From Bilabrum cf. latius (taxonomy: Eukaryota > Bigyra: Bicosoecida > Bigyra > Bicosoecida): a DNA stretch of 64,000 nt. The notes beneath the pieces are model-generated. The model was not told the DNA's origin. It was given only the letters and a program-made list of their open reading frames with translations, and ran no database searches. The first letter of the stretch is position 1. Each line of letters begins with the position of its first letter. Location of the stretch: assembly GCA_965178125.1 (NCBI GenBank), contig OZ237736.1, positions 868,001-932,000 on the forward strand. The letters are read 5' to 3'. Made by a program: the position numbers and the translations under genes. Shown here in pieces: positions 24,955 to 35,944 of the stretch.

Positions 24955-27654
24955 AGTATACGCGACCGTCAAATTCTACTATGCCAGAGTTGCGACGGAT
25001 GACCGGAGGCGTATTTAGCTCGCTCGGGCCACCCGCGTAGCCGGTCACCCCGTCAGTGAGCGAGCGGCAGTTGTCCTGTAGGTCGCACGACCATACGTGT
25101 GACACATAGGCGCCATCCACGGCGTGAAAGTAGTACCGGTTCAGGTTGGGGATATAAATCGGTCGGCTAGGATTCGACATAGACTGCTAGGAGTTACCGG
25201 GCAGCGCATCAACCACCATGGCACAGTTGTTTGAGGTGTCGCAGCTCCACAACTCTTTGCCATAGGTTGAATTGTAGGCGCGGAAGTACAGCCTGTTGTT
25301 GAAAACCGTCATCCTCTCGGGTTGGCTGCTGCCGGTGCCCTCCTCAATATCAACAACCAGAGCACAGTTGTTGTGATTCTCATCACAATTCCACAGCTCG
25401 CGTCCGGTTGCAGGATCGTAAGGCGAAAAGTACAGCCTCCCGTCGAATATCGCCCACTCTGCAACTGAAGTGCCGGGAACCCCAGCCACGCGGTTGAACA
25501 CGGTGCATTCATCGTCCGTGGTGCACCTGTACATCTATTTGCTGTTGGTCGCCTCCATTGCAGACACGTACATCGTGTCGTTGTAGACTGTCAGAGCTGA
25601 TGGCCCGTCAGTCCAGCCCAGGTTCGAGTTACTGACAAGAGCGCAGGTGTTTGTCGCATCGCAGGAGTAAAGCTGTCGCTTATTCGCCCCGACCTCCGCA
25701 GTAAAGTACAATTTGTCGCCAAAGAGAACCAGATCCTGTGGGGTGGAGTCGGCGGCACCTGGGTCGAGATCGGTAACTGTACAAGTGTCACTGGAATCAC
25801 ACCTCCACAGCTCTACCCCTTCGTCGGGGCTATCCGCTTGGAACCACACATGGCTGTTAAACTCGGTGAAGTACTTGGCCTTTGTGGCAAATTGGGAAGA
25901 CGATACCGAGGGGGTAATGTCTTCAACGACGGTGCACATGCCCGCGGATGTGCACTTGTGCACTTCGCGGCCTACCGTTGCGTCCCTCGCAAGCACGTAT
26001 AGGTGCCCCAGCGCCGCTCCCATTCCCTGGGGCAGCCCGTCCCCGTCAGTCGCGGGGATGAAGTCCTTGAACAGACCAATCGTGGGCTCGGCGGATGACG
26101 AAGGGCTGGGGCTGGCGGTGATCGACGGTGTGGGTGAGTTGCTAGGGCTGCTGGACACGCTCGGTGTGGGTGAGTTGCTGGGGCTGCTGGACACGCTCGG
26201 TGTGGGTGAGTTGCTAGGGCTGCTGGACACGCTCGGTGTGGGTGAGTTGCTGGGGCTGCTGGACACGCTCGGTGTGGGTGAGTTGCTGGGGCTGCTGGAC
26301 ACGCTCGGTGTGGGTGAGTTGCTGGGGCTGCTGGACACGCTCGGTGTGGGTGAGTTGCTGGGGCTGCTGGACACGCTCGGTGTGGGTGAGTTGCTGGGGC
26401 TGCTGGACACGCTCGGTGTGGGTGAGTTGCTGGGGCTGCTGGACACGCTCGGCGTGGGGCTGACGCTGGCCGTGCTGGTGGTGCTGGGGGTGGGGCTGAC
26501 GCTGGCCGTGCTGGTGCTAGACGGCGTCTGCGGTGCTAAGTGGCATCTCGGGCGTGGTCAGGGGTCAGGGCTGTAAGGAGGACTGTGGGGCTTGATAGGG
26601 TCAGCGTGAACACATGCATCTGCTCACCGGCGACACCGTGGCCGTGCTGGTGGTGCTGGTGGTGGGACTGGCCGTGGCCGTGCTGGTGCTGGGCGGCGTC
26701 GAAGTAGGTGAGACTGCACTGCCTGAAGTAGGGCTCTGCGCACATTGAGGAGAAGGATAGTAGCGTGGCTAGGATGGAATGACTGCACCCCCCGGCCCCC
26801 CGTTCCCTTCCGAATGACTGGACACAAGGGCAATGTTATCATGGACCAAGGCAGCACCTCACCGGTGAAGCCGTGCCATCGGTAAGCGCCAGAATACGAC
26901 CCACTGTGACCGCCCCTGGCTCATAGGGGGTAACTGATGCACCCGCACCGGAAAGTTCCTGTGCAATGCTGGCGATAAGTGTGCCTCGTTCACCTGCCTC
27001 CTCGATTGCCCGCATCCCAGACTACGCATCGCCAACGTTTGCGAAGCCAACCGTCACCACAACGAGAGTCGCGTTGCCCTCGCCGGCGATTTGGACGATC
27101 GTGTCACTCGTAGTAGCGCTAGCAGTCCTTGCAACTATCTCAGTGATGTTTACAACGTCGCTGCACTGTATGAGGCTTGTATCACCTTCCAGTGCCAGTT
27201 CCAGTTCTAGCCGCGCAAAGGCAGCGTGCTCGCGGTTGAAGTCCCTAGCGAACTAAGCTGTCTGCGCACCAGTGTCAGACAGATGGGCAGGCACGGGGCA
27301 AATATTGCCCTGAATGCCGGCAGATTCTATGGAATCGGGCGATGTGGACGCGCTGTCGTCATTATTGGCAACGAGCACGGCGGCTGCCACCGCTCCCCCG
27401 ACAGCAATTGCGGCTACCAGGGCCACCATGCAGCAGCTTAAACGTCCCATGCCGCAGACAAACGTATTTTTGGTGGTATTTCCGCAGTCTTGCTCGTGCT
27501 ACTGAAGCTCTGCCTTGGATGTGAACGTCCTCCCGCACTTGTGCCTGCACCCGAGGCCTTCTTCTTTGGCCTGTTTCTGATGCGACCCGAGGTTTACCTT
27601 ACTTGGCATGGGGTTGACGCCAGCAAACGATGAATTGTCAGGCGCTGCCGCCAT
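24908..27654 (-). CDS. Type II membrane protein with cytosolic zinc finger and ELW-repeat ectodomain
   Basis: Exons 27654-26863, 26735-26628 and 26527-24908 (all phase 0) encode 839 residues, stop TGA, five UAGs. Residues 36-57 form a C-x3-C-x12-H-x3-C finger (C36, C40, H53, C57); Q52 is a UAG. A single membrane segment follows (about 71-96, MVALVAAIAVGGAVAAAVLV). Then come an unrecognised extracellular domain, a Ser/Thr/Pro stalk spread over two introns and a 12-residue repeat array, and finally six or more modules of the ELWxxD type (VELWRCD, GRELWNCD, GKELWSCD, each with paired Cys). Such modules usually form beta-propellers. Introns have GTGAG donors and GCGCAG or CCGCAG acceptors. The ATG at 27654 is the first in frame; an upstream exon is not excluded. 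Probably a surface or adhesion protein, by inference. Confidence 0.78.
26123..26446 (-). repeat. 36-bp coding tandem repeat (9 units)
   Basis: Nine nearly identical 36-bp units code for the 12-residue repeat SSSPSNSPTPSV in the stalk of the ELW-repeat protein. The units differ mainly by a CTA/CTG change. The antisense strand is open but has no independent support. Confidence 0.92.
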
Positions 27655-28618
27655 ATTGAACGGATTGAAGTGGTTTCGTGACTCCCGGTGGGAAACATCT
27701 GCTTTACTCACAAAGTAACGCGCGGTTTCCAGAACGTTCGACGTTGACGAACCTCTGAGCAGAACACGCCCCGCGCCGTAGTAGGCCCCATACTACTAGT
27801 AAAAACGGACACTCGGGGCTACTGGGGCGGGCGGGGGGGGGGGGGGGGGTGAAGGGTTGGCAGCAGAACCAAGGTGGCTATGCAGGCGGACGCGGTCAAG
27901 AGGCGGTCGTGGCCACTCCAACGGCTACAGCGGCCCCCCGTCTATGACATGGTACGGTCATTGATACCCTAAGTGTGTCAAACCGGCTCCACAGAGCCCC
28001 GTCATTGCTTGGCTCACATCATTTCAGTGTCTCTAATGCGAGTACCCTGTCCATTCCTAAAACACCACCTCCACCCCACCCGTCTCCCACAACGGGAACG
28101 TATCCGCTGGCCTTCCGAGTCGTGCAACCACTTCTAAAGTACAACTTGTAAGAAAAATTCCTGCCCCCGGCCCCCCTGACCCACTGGGCTTCACCCCGAA
28201 CGACTGGTTCTCCACCAGCCCACCTGAATCTGATGCGGTATTGCTCTGACACCACGAATATACACGCCACTTTCCCAATGCACACGACTAGCCTCGTCGC
28301 TATGTGGCCTCCTGTTCCTGTTCCCCGCCCTAGGGGCCGTGTGCTTTGCTCCCTGCATCGCCACCTTGGCGCTACCCTCTCAGCTTGCACGTGCCGGTCC
28401 TGGCCGACCTGCCGTGCACCCCGTCTACCCACCCACCCGGCGGAGTGCTTTGCCAAACAGAACGCAACCTTCGATTCTGATATACAGGCTACCCATGCTC
28501 AACTTTGGCGGGGGTACCGGATGGCTTCTGGTCGTGCCCCTCGGGGCAGGAAGCCTGCCCACTCACGTCTGCCTCGCCCATATCCGGGGGCCTCGCCGCA
28601 CTCGCGGAACCACTCATC
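27655..28618. other. Gene-poor region with a 17-nt G run
   Basis: Nothing convincing is seen on either strand. A homopolymer of 17 G lies at 27833-27849. The part near 28500-28618 may be decayed 3' sequence of the sulfatase pseudogene. The promoter of the ELW-repeat gene should lie at the left end. Confidence 0.45.
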
Positions 28619-30055
28619 ATCGTAGTCCTCGTACAAACTGGGGGCGACGGCGGGCTGGGGGGCGCCGGCCTTGGGAGCTGGCGCCGCTGCCGCTGCAGCC
28701 GAGGTACCACCACACGGAGCAGTGCGAGCTGTCGTCCGTGCCAACGCTCTTGTCGGTTGCAAACACCGAGTCCCTCCAGCCGTTCCTGGCACCCCCGCGC
28801 TCGGCGAATGGCAGGGGCGGGTAGAAGGGGTTCTCCTCGGTCACCACTAGGGGGGGCATTCTGTGCCCGGCGGCGTCGGTGGGAACTGGGGCCCCCGCCA
28901 GGTCCAGGACGGTGGGCATGATGTCGATGTTGGACACCATGGCCTCCTGATCCCGGGGCCCGCGACGGCGCCTGGATTGGGCAGCGTGTAGTCATGGGGC
29001 TCCTGCTTGGTGCAGGGCATGTTGAAGGCGCCCAGCAAGTATCCTTGGTCCGACTGGTAGATGACTGTGGCGGTAGTGCGAGGCAAGGGGATATTGGGAA
29101 ATGGGGTGGAGCGGTCGGTGTGGGATGCGTGGCGGGGGTGGGCGGTGACCTGAGGTGGGGCCGGGAGCGAAGTGGGCCTTGGTGGCGACGCCCACGCAGA
29201 ACCCGTGTACAAACAAGAGCCATCCACCAGGCTAGACCGCGCATGCGACAGGATCGACTCACTGTACGTCTCCTCCATGGCGCCGAGCTCCTGCAGCTTG
29301 CCGGATACGCCCTTGATCACGTGATCCCCAGGCACCAGGGACCGCAGCCGGTCCCGCATGTGCTGCCCGATGGCAGCCTGCCCGCCCCCGTCAATGTGCG
29401 GGTTGGTGTGCAGGTAGCTGTGGTGCAGGGGCCCGGTGTAGTTCCAGTTGGGGATGATGGGCTCGATCACGTCGTTGAAGTCGTCAGCCGAATCCACCGA
29501 CGGAGTTGCGGGGTAGATACAGGAGCCACGGCTGGCGGAGCTCTCCATGAGGGAGGTCCACGTCGTCGGCGGAGTTCTGCGCACCGACCACGCCTGGGCC
29601 CGGTCTTTACTCGCACATGTAGTCCAGGAAGGCTAACGAGTGGTTGCCGATCTTCCAGGTCTGGTAGGAGGCCAGGTCCTTTCAGTCGATCTTTGTCCGC
29701 TGGGGTAGCCCACCAGATAGGAGCTGCCGTAGTAGCAGTTGTATTCCACGGATAACTTGACCCACGTCATGCCGTCTCGGCGCTTCTGGCTGCGGATGGA
29801 TGCCGGCGGTGAATCGAGGGCGGGAAGGGGGCAAACCGGATGAGGAGAGGCGTGATACAGTGGTCATCAGAGTGGCAGGGCGGGGGCAAGTCCTCCCGCG
29901 GGCACACCCCGAGTGGTCTCACGCGAAGTACTTGGACTTATCGTTGGTGACCTTGACGAAGATGCCCGTGACGTAGTCCGCCTGCTCCATCAGCGAGAAC
30001 AGGCTGCGGCTCGCGTCAAACACGTTGGCCTCGGCGTTCACGTGCATGCACGTCC
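28619..30055 (-). pseudogene. Sulfatase, decayed and 5'-truncated
   Basis: Pieces of a sulfatase/arylsulfatase are recognisable in order on the minus strand: SLMEQADYVTGIFVKV (near 30000), YNCYYGSSYLVG, QTWKIGNHSLAFLDYM, IIPNWNYTGPLHHSYL, VIYQSDQGYLLGAFNMP and SNIDIMPTVLDLAGAPV. They do not join. There are frame changes near 29710, 29560-29590 and 28945, a TGA after KID, and a TAA after DYMCE. Intron-like junctions remain (GTGAGACC...CATCCGCAG, GTGAGTCG...GCCACAG). The N-terminal part with the C-x-P-S-R formylglycine site is missing; the sequence upstream is the ETHE1 promoter and repeat copy 2. The usual DHG is DQG. Poor local sequence quality is an alternative to true decay. Confidence 0.7.
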
Positions 30056-30167
30056 CTGTGGGGGCAAGAGAGAGGAGGCGGGCATTGAGACTAGAAAAGG
30101 GTCGTGCAGGCGGGGAGGGATTGGGAACGAACGGGTGCGGCAAGTTGTAGGCTACAACGCAGGCGGG

Positions 30168-30265
30168 GCCCGAAACGCGCGGCGACGAAAAGGTTCCGCA
30201 TCAGCTGACTGGCCATCATCAGAGCCCATTCCAAGGAAGCATGCTCAGAGCAAGACGCGTTTTTT
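30168..30265 (+). repeat. Dispersed repeat, copy 2 of 2 (spans the ETHE1 start)
   Basis: Second copy of the segment at 24685-24773, about 10 nt longer in the middle. It covers the region just upstream of the ETHE1-fusion gene plus its first eight codons. It therefore probably contains that gene's promoter or 5' UTR. Confidence 0.85.
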
Positions 30266-31630
30266 CCCGCTTTGGAGCCGTGACAAGACTACAGCACACG
30301 TTGAAGGCCGGGAGGCTGGCGTCACGAAGCCTATCGACGGAACTTGGGAAGGGTGAGTCTCAAGATAGGCAACTGATTGACGATCGAATCTGCTGAGCCG
30401 GTCTGGGGTAAGCTTTATCGTGATTCGGGGACCTGAATTGTCTACTCTATATATTTGCAGTGTACTAGGCTGATGATGTAGATGCCGGCAATACCGTGGT
30501 AGTCGAGATGAACGGACCAGACGAGCGTAGCTGCACCAAAACGTATCTTATCGCCGACAAGTAGAGCAAATAGGCAATTATTTTGGATCCAGTCAAAGAA
30601 CAAATCAACAGGTACTTAGCTACGCTTGGATACTACGGCTGCAAGCTCGCGTTCTCCATTGACAGTGAGGCTGGAATGCATTCACATTCGAGATTTGGTT
30701 GCGATACCGGCCGCCATTGTCGGTACGACGCCGCTCTTTTACCAGAATACCGCAGCTCATACGCATGCTGATCACGTTACGGCCGCGACACAGCTGCGCC
30801 AGCTGACAGGAGCCAAGGTCGTAATGCACTCGAAAGCTCCGATGCCGTCAGCCGACTGCTACGTCCACGACGGCGACAAGGTCCAGGTGGGAGGCACGAG
30901 CCTTGAGATGCTGTACACGCCTGGGCACACGCCTGACCACCTTGCAATGTACGACGGAGAGCGAGTGTACACCGGTGACCTGCTCCTAATCGGGGGCACC
31001 GGGCGCACAGACTTCGCCGGCGGCGACGCGGGCCAGAGCTACGACTCGATTACCGAGAAGATCTTCACTCTTCCAGAGAACACTGTAGTGCTACCAGGGC
31101 ACGATTACCGAGGGAACACGGCCTCTACCGTGGCGGACGAAAAGAAGAGCAACCCGAGGCTGGCGGGCAAGTCGAGGGACGAGTACGTCCACATCATGAA
31201 CAACCTCGGCCTCCCCCTCCCCGAGCAGATCATGGAGGCCATACAGATCAACTCGGCTGCCTTCGACGACCAGGCCGAGGACATGCCAACGTACTCTCAG
31301 CTGGCCGCCGTCAAGCAGATGGACCCGTCGGGGCTGGCGGGCATCCTGAGCTCGCCATCGGAGCGGTCCAAGGTCGTGCTGCTGGACGTGAGGACTCCGG
31401 AAGAGTTCACGGGGGAGCTGGGACACATCGAGGGGGCCATGCTCATGCCCGTGACAGACGTAGCTGCGAGGGCATCGGAGCTAGAGCCAGTGAAGAACAA
31501 GACGATCGTCACGGTGTGCAGGTCTGGGGTCAGGTCAACGTCGGCAGCTGCCGTGCTTGCCGGGCTGGGCTTCCCTAACACGGCCAACCTCAAGGGTGGC
31601 ATGGTGGCTTGGAGAGAAGCCAACCTGTGA
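30241..31630 (+). CDS. ETHE1: Mitochondrial persulfide dioxygenase-rhodanese fusion
   Basis: Exons 30241-30352, 30461-30664 and 30756-31630 give 1191 nt, 396 residues, stop TGA. The N-terminus MLRARRVFSRFGAVTRLQH is basic and free of acids, like a mitochondrial presequence. The metallo-beta-lactamase part has the iron-binding motif THTHADH, created by splicing exon 2 to exon 3. It also shows PGHTPDH, GTGRTDF and LPGHDYRGN, as in ETHE1. A C-terminal rhodanese domain carries VTVCRSGVRS with the catalytic Cys. The enzyme oxidises glutathione persulfide to sulfite in sulfide detoxification; the fused rhodanese would move sulfur to or from thiols. Three UAGs occur, two in ADK-UAG-SK-UAG-AIILDP just after the first strands. 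Human ETHE1 lacks the rhodanese domain, which is on a separate protein. Confidence 0.93.
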
Positions 31631-31835
31631 GAGAACAACTGATTAAGTTCTCGGTCGGGAGTGAAATGTTGAAATGCCTTCATGGCAGTCTGTTCTGTCT
31701 TTGCTTGTGTTGCCGTGCGTTGGTTGTGTGTTCGCGGCCCGCAGAAGTTCGAGCATCCTATTGCACCCTGTAGCGACACCAAATTTTGCATCGACTGCAA
31801 TTCACTCATCATCAACGAGTCAACGGCTCGTTTCA

Positions 31836-33333
31836 TCACGATGACTCCTCCACCTTGGCCTTCTTGGCCGCGGGCTCCTCCCCAGAGACAGCGTCCCCTC
31901 CGCCGCGCTCGCCAGCGCCGGATGCCGCGCCCGAAGAAGACCCGGCCCCGCCAGAGGGACGGGGTGACTTCTGCTGCCCGCGGCCCCGCTTGCGGTTGTT
32001 CCTCTGCGCCTGCTGCCTGATGCGCTCCTTCTGCGCCACGAAGACCTTCTCCCAGTAGGCGTCCTCCTCCTCCCCCGCGAGCACCTCTGCCTCCGGGGCG
32101 GCCCCGCCGAAGCCGGCCAGCAGCTCCATCTGCACCTCAGAGAGGCCCTCACCCTCGCCCTCCTTCTTCTCCTCGCCATCCTTGGCCTCGTCTGCCTTGC
32201 CCTTGGCCTCCTTGAGCGTCTGGAGGGCCTTGAGAAGAGCCTGCGCATCGTCGGACGACGACAGCCGCATGAAGGCAGCCGTGGTGTCGTCCTCGGACAG
32301 CTCAGTGAAGCGAACCTTCACGACCCGGGACGCGGCCTGCTGCATGTCGGGCCACTGCACGTGGCTCGGGAGTCCCTTGATCCTGATGATGGAGCCGGGG
32401 ACCTTCTTCTGCTGGAAGTCCTTGAAGAGCTCGGCGTCCAGCTCGGCCTGCTCCTTGGCGATGCGAGACTCCCGGTCGCTCCTCTTCTTGGCAAAGTAGT
32501 CGCCCCGCATGAGCACATCGGTGATCTTGCTGTCGTCATCATAGGCGAGCGGCTCCTTCTCAGAGGCAGCCACGAAGGCCTTGGCGTCCTCCACGGAGCC
32601 GAACTCGGCAAACACGGAACCCTTGAACGACCGGGACTTGTCGCCGGTACGCCGCATAAGGACGCGCTCAGTCTTGCCATTGGAGACCTTCTCAAACCAA
32701 GCGAGCAGCTGGTCAAGCGTAGCCGTGGTAGGGAACCCCTTCTGCGCAGTGCGACTTGTGAGCGAGCCAACTATTCGTTGCTGTGTATGCGGTGCCAGCC
32801 CTCGACAAGTGGAGCGTGCTTCCAAAATTTAACTCACAAGGTATACCGTCCTTTCATTTGAATCATCGCGCGCCGGCAGCGGCTTGCTGCGGCGAAGGGC
32901 TTTCTGGTCTTCCGAGATCTGGACGGAGGTCGATTCCAGCATCGCTCTGGCAACCTCCGACTCATCCGTGGTCATAGCCTTCAGGCGGTTGAACCGCAAC
33001 AAAGTCGCAATCGGCACAACTGCGGTGGATTAGAGCGAAACTCAGGGATGTACAGCCTGTGGTACGAAACAGCCTCGGGAACACGCGCACCAGGTCTATC
33101 GACCAACTGCCCGTATCGCAAACGAGCAGGCCGCCAGTCTCACAGCCCTGGGGATCCTTAGCAGCTTCATCTCTGAGGAACCGATCGCGCCGGAAGTTGG
33201 CGTCGCTGAAGTAGAACTCGACCTGCTTCCGGATCGTGGCAGACTTTCCGGTGGCAGCGCCACTTGCGGGCGCGGGAGCCGCTGCGGCAGGAGCCGAGGC
33301 GCTAGCAGAAGACGAAGATGCGGATTCCGACAT
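31836..33333 (-). CDS. SSB: La autoantigen homologue (LARP3), 3 exons
   Basis: RNA chaperone that binds the 3' UUU-OH of new Pol III transcripts. Exons 33333-33144, 33019-32838 and 32741-31836 sum to 1278 nt, 425 residues, stop TGA. The La motif starts at about residue 35 (IRKQVEFYFSDANFRRDRFL) and includes VPIATLLRFNRLKAMT. RRM1 follows with TVYLKGFP, formed across an exon junction, and FKGSVFAEF. A second RRM-like domain has IIRIKGLPSHVQWPDM. The tail is basic and ends KKAKVEESS, a likely nuclear localisation signal. No UAG is used although about 20 Gln codons are present. It is divergent from GatB with 190 bp between starts. Confidence 0.95.
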
Positions 33334-33523
33334 GCTTGGGCCTACGTACAAATGTTGTGTGCTAAGATGGGCCTTCCCGTGCAGATCTTTTCTCGCTCCG
33401 GGCCTTGCGGAACCAACTCGAGATCATCATCACGCTCAGCCGCAGCTAATACTGAGCGTTTCCAACCCCAATAGAAATATGCGGACGCACATACTGTTTA
33501 AAATCGGTGGGGGTCGTGCCGCT

Positions 33524-35944
33524 ATGAATTATGAGCTATTGGCAGGGCGAGCGCTTGCTTCAATCAAAACCGGAGTATGTGTCCGCGGTTTACGACTGGA
33601 TGGGCACAGGAATAGCATTAGCACAACAGCGGTAGGATCTAAAAGGCGCTCTAAACGCCAGTAGCAAGCACCCGGGTCTGCGCCACTCGGAGATTTGGAC
33701 GCTCTTCGGCTTGCAGGCATAGTGCGGGGCCCGAGCGGCAGTGCGTGGGAAGTATGCGTCGGCCTGGAGGTTCACGTTCAAGTTCTTAGTGCATACAAGC
33801 TGTTTTCTGGTGGTCCAGCTGCTGGGAGGGCGGGTGTAGTCTCGAGACTACTGCAGGGCGTGAGTGAGGGGGCCAGGGCGGACCCCAGAGAAATAGATAC
33901 CCCATCGTGGTTTGTGTCAGACGATGGTGCGCTTCCCAATAGCCGAGTTGCAGCATTCGATGCTGCGTTGCCCGGGACTTTGCCCACACCCTCCGCTGAG
34001 TCAGTTGTGCAAGCGATCAGGTGCGCCCTGCTGCTGGGCAGTGAGGTGCAGCCAGTCAGCCGGTGGGAGCGCAAGCACTACTTCTACGCGGACCTGCCGC
34101 ACGGATATCAGATCACGCAGCAGGATGAGCCCATCGCTCGCGGTGGTAGCCTTCCCATCCACGTCCCGGTCCGGGACTTTGCCAGGGGCTCGAGGAGACG
34201 GCTCCGGAGGGGGCTGCAGCGAGCAGTGGGGATCGATAGGCTGCAGCTTGAGATGGACTCTGGCAAGGCACAGCACACCGCGCACCCGACAGAGTCGCTC
34301 TTTGACCTGGGACGCGCCGGTAGCGCCCTTATCGAGGTGGTGACCCGCCCCACCATGCGCTCGGCAGACGAGGCTGGGGCCTTCCTGCAGGCGCTGCAAG
34401 CCGAGGCGGTGAGGGCAGGCATCAGCGACGGAAGGATGGAGGCAGGCAGCCTCAGGTGCGATGTAAACGTGAGCGTGCGGCCCGCCAGGAAGCAGGCGCT
34501 CGGCAACTCGCTTTGGAATGACGCCGCGCTGCAACAGAGCCTGCCCTAGGAGCTGCAGGGACTGGTGCCCAACGAGCTGCCGTGGGGCAGACCTGTGGAC
34601 GCTGTTGCAGGCAATGATCTTGCATGCGACTCTGAAGCGGAAGCAGAGAACGAACTGCCGTGGGGCAACCGAGTCGAGATGAAGAACCTAGCGAGCGTGC
34701 GGGCCGTCATCCGCGCCGTCGAGCACGAGTCGGCGAGGCAGGCGGCCATGCTAGAGGAGGCCGCGGCTTCGGCTGGGCTTCCGCTTGAGATGGGCACAGG
34801 CGACCACGAGATTGGAAGCAGCAATCCCGACGAGGATAAGTCCTTCCTCATGAAAGTTGTGGAACAGGAAACCAGGGCCTTTGACGCTCTGAAAGGGACC
34901 TCGCGTCGGCTCAGGACGAAGGAGGACGCGCCCGACTACCGCTTCATGCCGTGCCCCGACCTGCAGCCTCTGGTTCTACCCCCTGAGCTTCCAGAGCTGC
35001 TCTTGCCCACCATGCCATACACGCTGCAGGAAACACGCGATATATTGCAGCGACCCAGGGGTGATGGGGGCCTGGGTGTGTCTGAGGAGGACGCCGCCAC
35101 GCTGGTGGGCGTCCCGGGTGCCATCGAGTTCTGCAGGGCGGCTGCAGAGCACGCTTGCAGCCTCAGAGGGACCGATAGCAGATCGATGGATGGCTCGGGA
35201 TCTGGCGCCGGGGCCAATGCACTGCAGGATGCACTCACAGATCGGGTGGTAAAGTGGGTGCTGAATGAATCGCTAGGCTCGTGGGAAGAGCTTGAAATTG
35301 ATGTGGCGGAGGGCATGTCTGACCGCCATGCCTACGGAGGGAGTTTGTCAGTTTCCAACAAATCGATGCTGCCACCTCTGCCGGCTTCAACCAGTCAGAT
35401 TGGCGAGCTGGCTTGGCTGGTGGAGAGCGGCTACTGCAGCGGCAAGGTTGCAAAGGACGTGCATGGTATCTGGGTGCGTGCCTGGTTGGACCTGCGGGCG
35501 CAATTGGGGTTGCACGAGGCTGGTGGCGAGCACATGAAATAGCTGCCAAAGCTGCTAGCTGCCCATCGACAGGCTGCAAGTTCTACAAGTGGCACCGATG
35601 CAAGCCACCCACCGAGTGACGAGGAGCTTTGGCTGCGACTGGGCGCGAAGGACGTCGTGGATGCAATCGGCGGCGCGCAGCTCTCGGATCCAGCGGCCAT
35701 CGAAGCCATCGTTCTCGAGTCGTTGGACGCCCTCGGTTCGAAAGGCGTTGAGACGGCTCGCAAGTATCTGGCCAGCGGTAACGAGCGGATGCTTGGTTTC
35801 TTCGTTGGAGCCGTTCTCAAGGCCTCCAAGGGGTCGGCCAACCCTGAGATGACCAGGGCTTCGATCAAGGCGGTGCTGCCCTCTTGGTTGGAGAGACAAG
35901 AAGGTGGAGCTGGCAAGGAGGGTTAGGAAGGTGGCAGGCAGTAA
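33524..35944 (+). CDS. GATB: Organellar Glu-tRNA(Gln) amidotransferase subunit B
   Basis: Subunit B of the GatCAB-type amidotransferase, which converts Glu-tRNA(Gln) to Gln-tRNA(Gln) in mitochondria or plastids. An intronless frame of 806 residues from ATG 33524 carries four UAGs. Family motifs include VGLEVHVQ, KHYFYADLPHGYQITQ, GRAGSALIEVVTRP, EAGSLRCDVNVSVRP, VEMKNLASVRAV and APDYRFMPCPDL. The C-terminal half holds the tRNA-binding GatB/YqeY-type domain (ELEIDVAEG to NERMLGFFVGAVLKAS). The first 45 residues are basic (RALASIKTGVCVRGLRL, KRRSKR) and look like a presequence. Insertions make it much longer than the usual 480-550. The stop is a TAA inside the first unit of the 49-bp tandem array, so the last residues come from repeat DNA. 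Confidence 0.93.

Noticed and set aside
25713-26576. 287-codon plus-strand frame full of LGLLDTLGVGEL repeats
   Set aside because: It is the antisense reading of the 36-bp stalk repeat; the minus strand has the signal anchor, splice sites and ELW modules.
28019-28456. 145-codon minus-strand frame near the G run
   Set aside because: It has no motif or splice support and a biased composition; it is not convincing as a gene.
29690-29700. UGA as tryptophan in the sulfatase (KID-UGA-KDL)
   Set aside because: UGA ends 18 of 21 intact genes, and the sulfatase also has frameshifts and a TAA, so decay is simpler.
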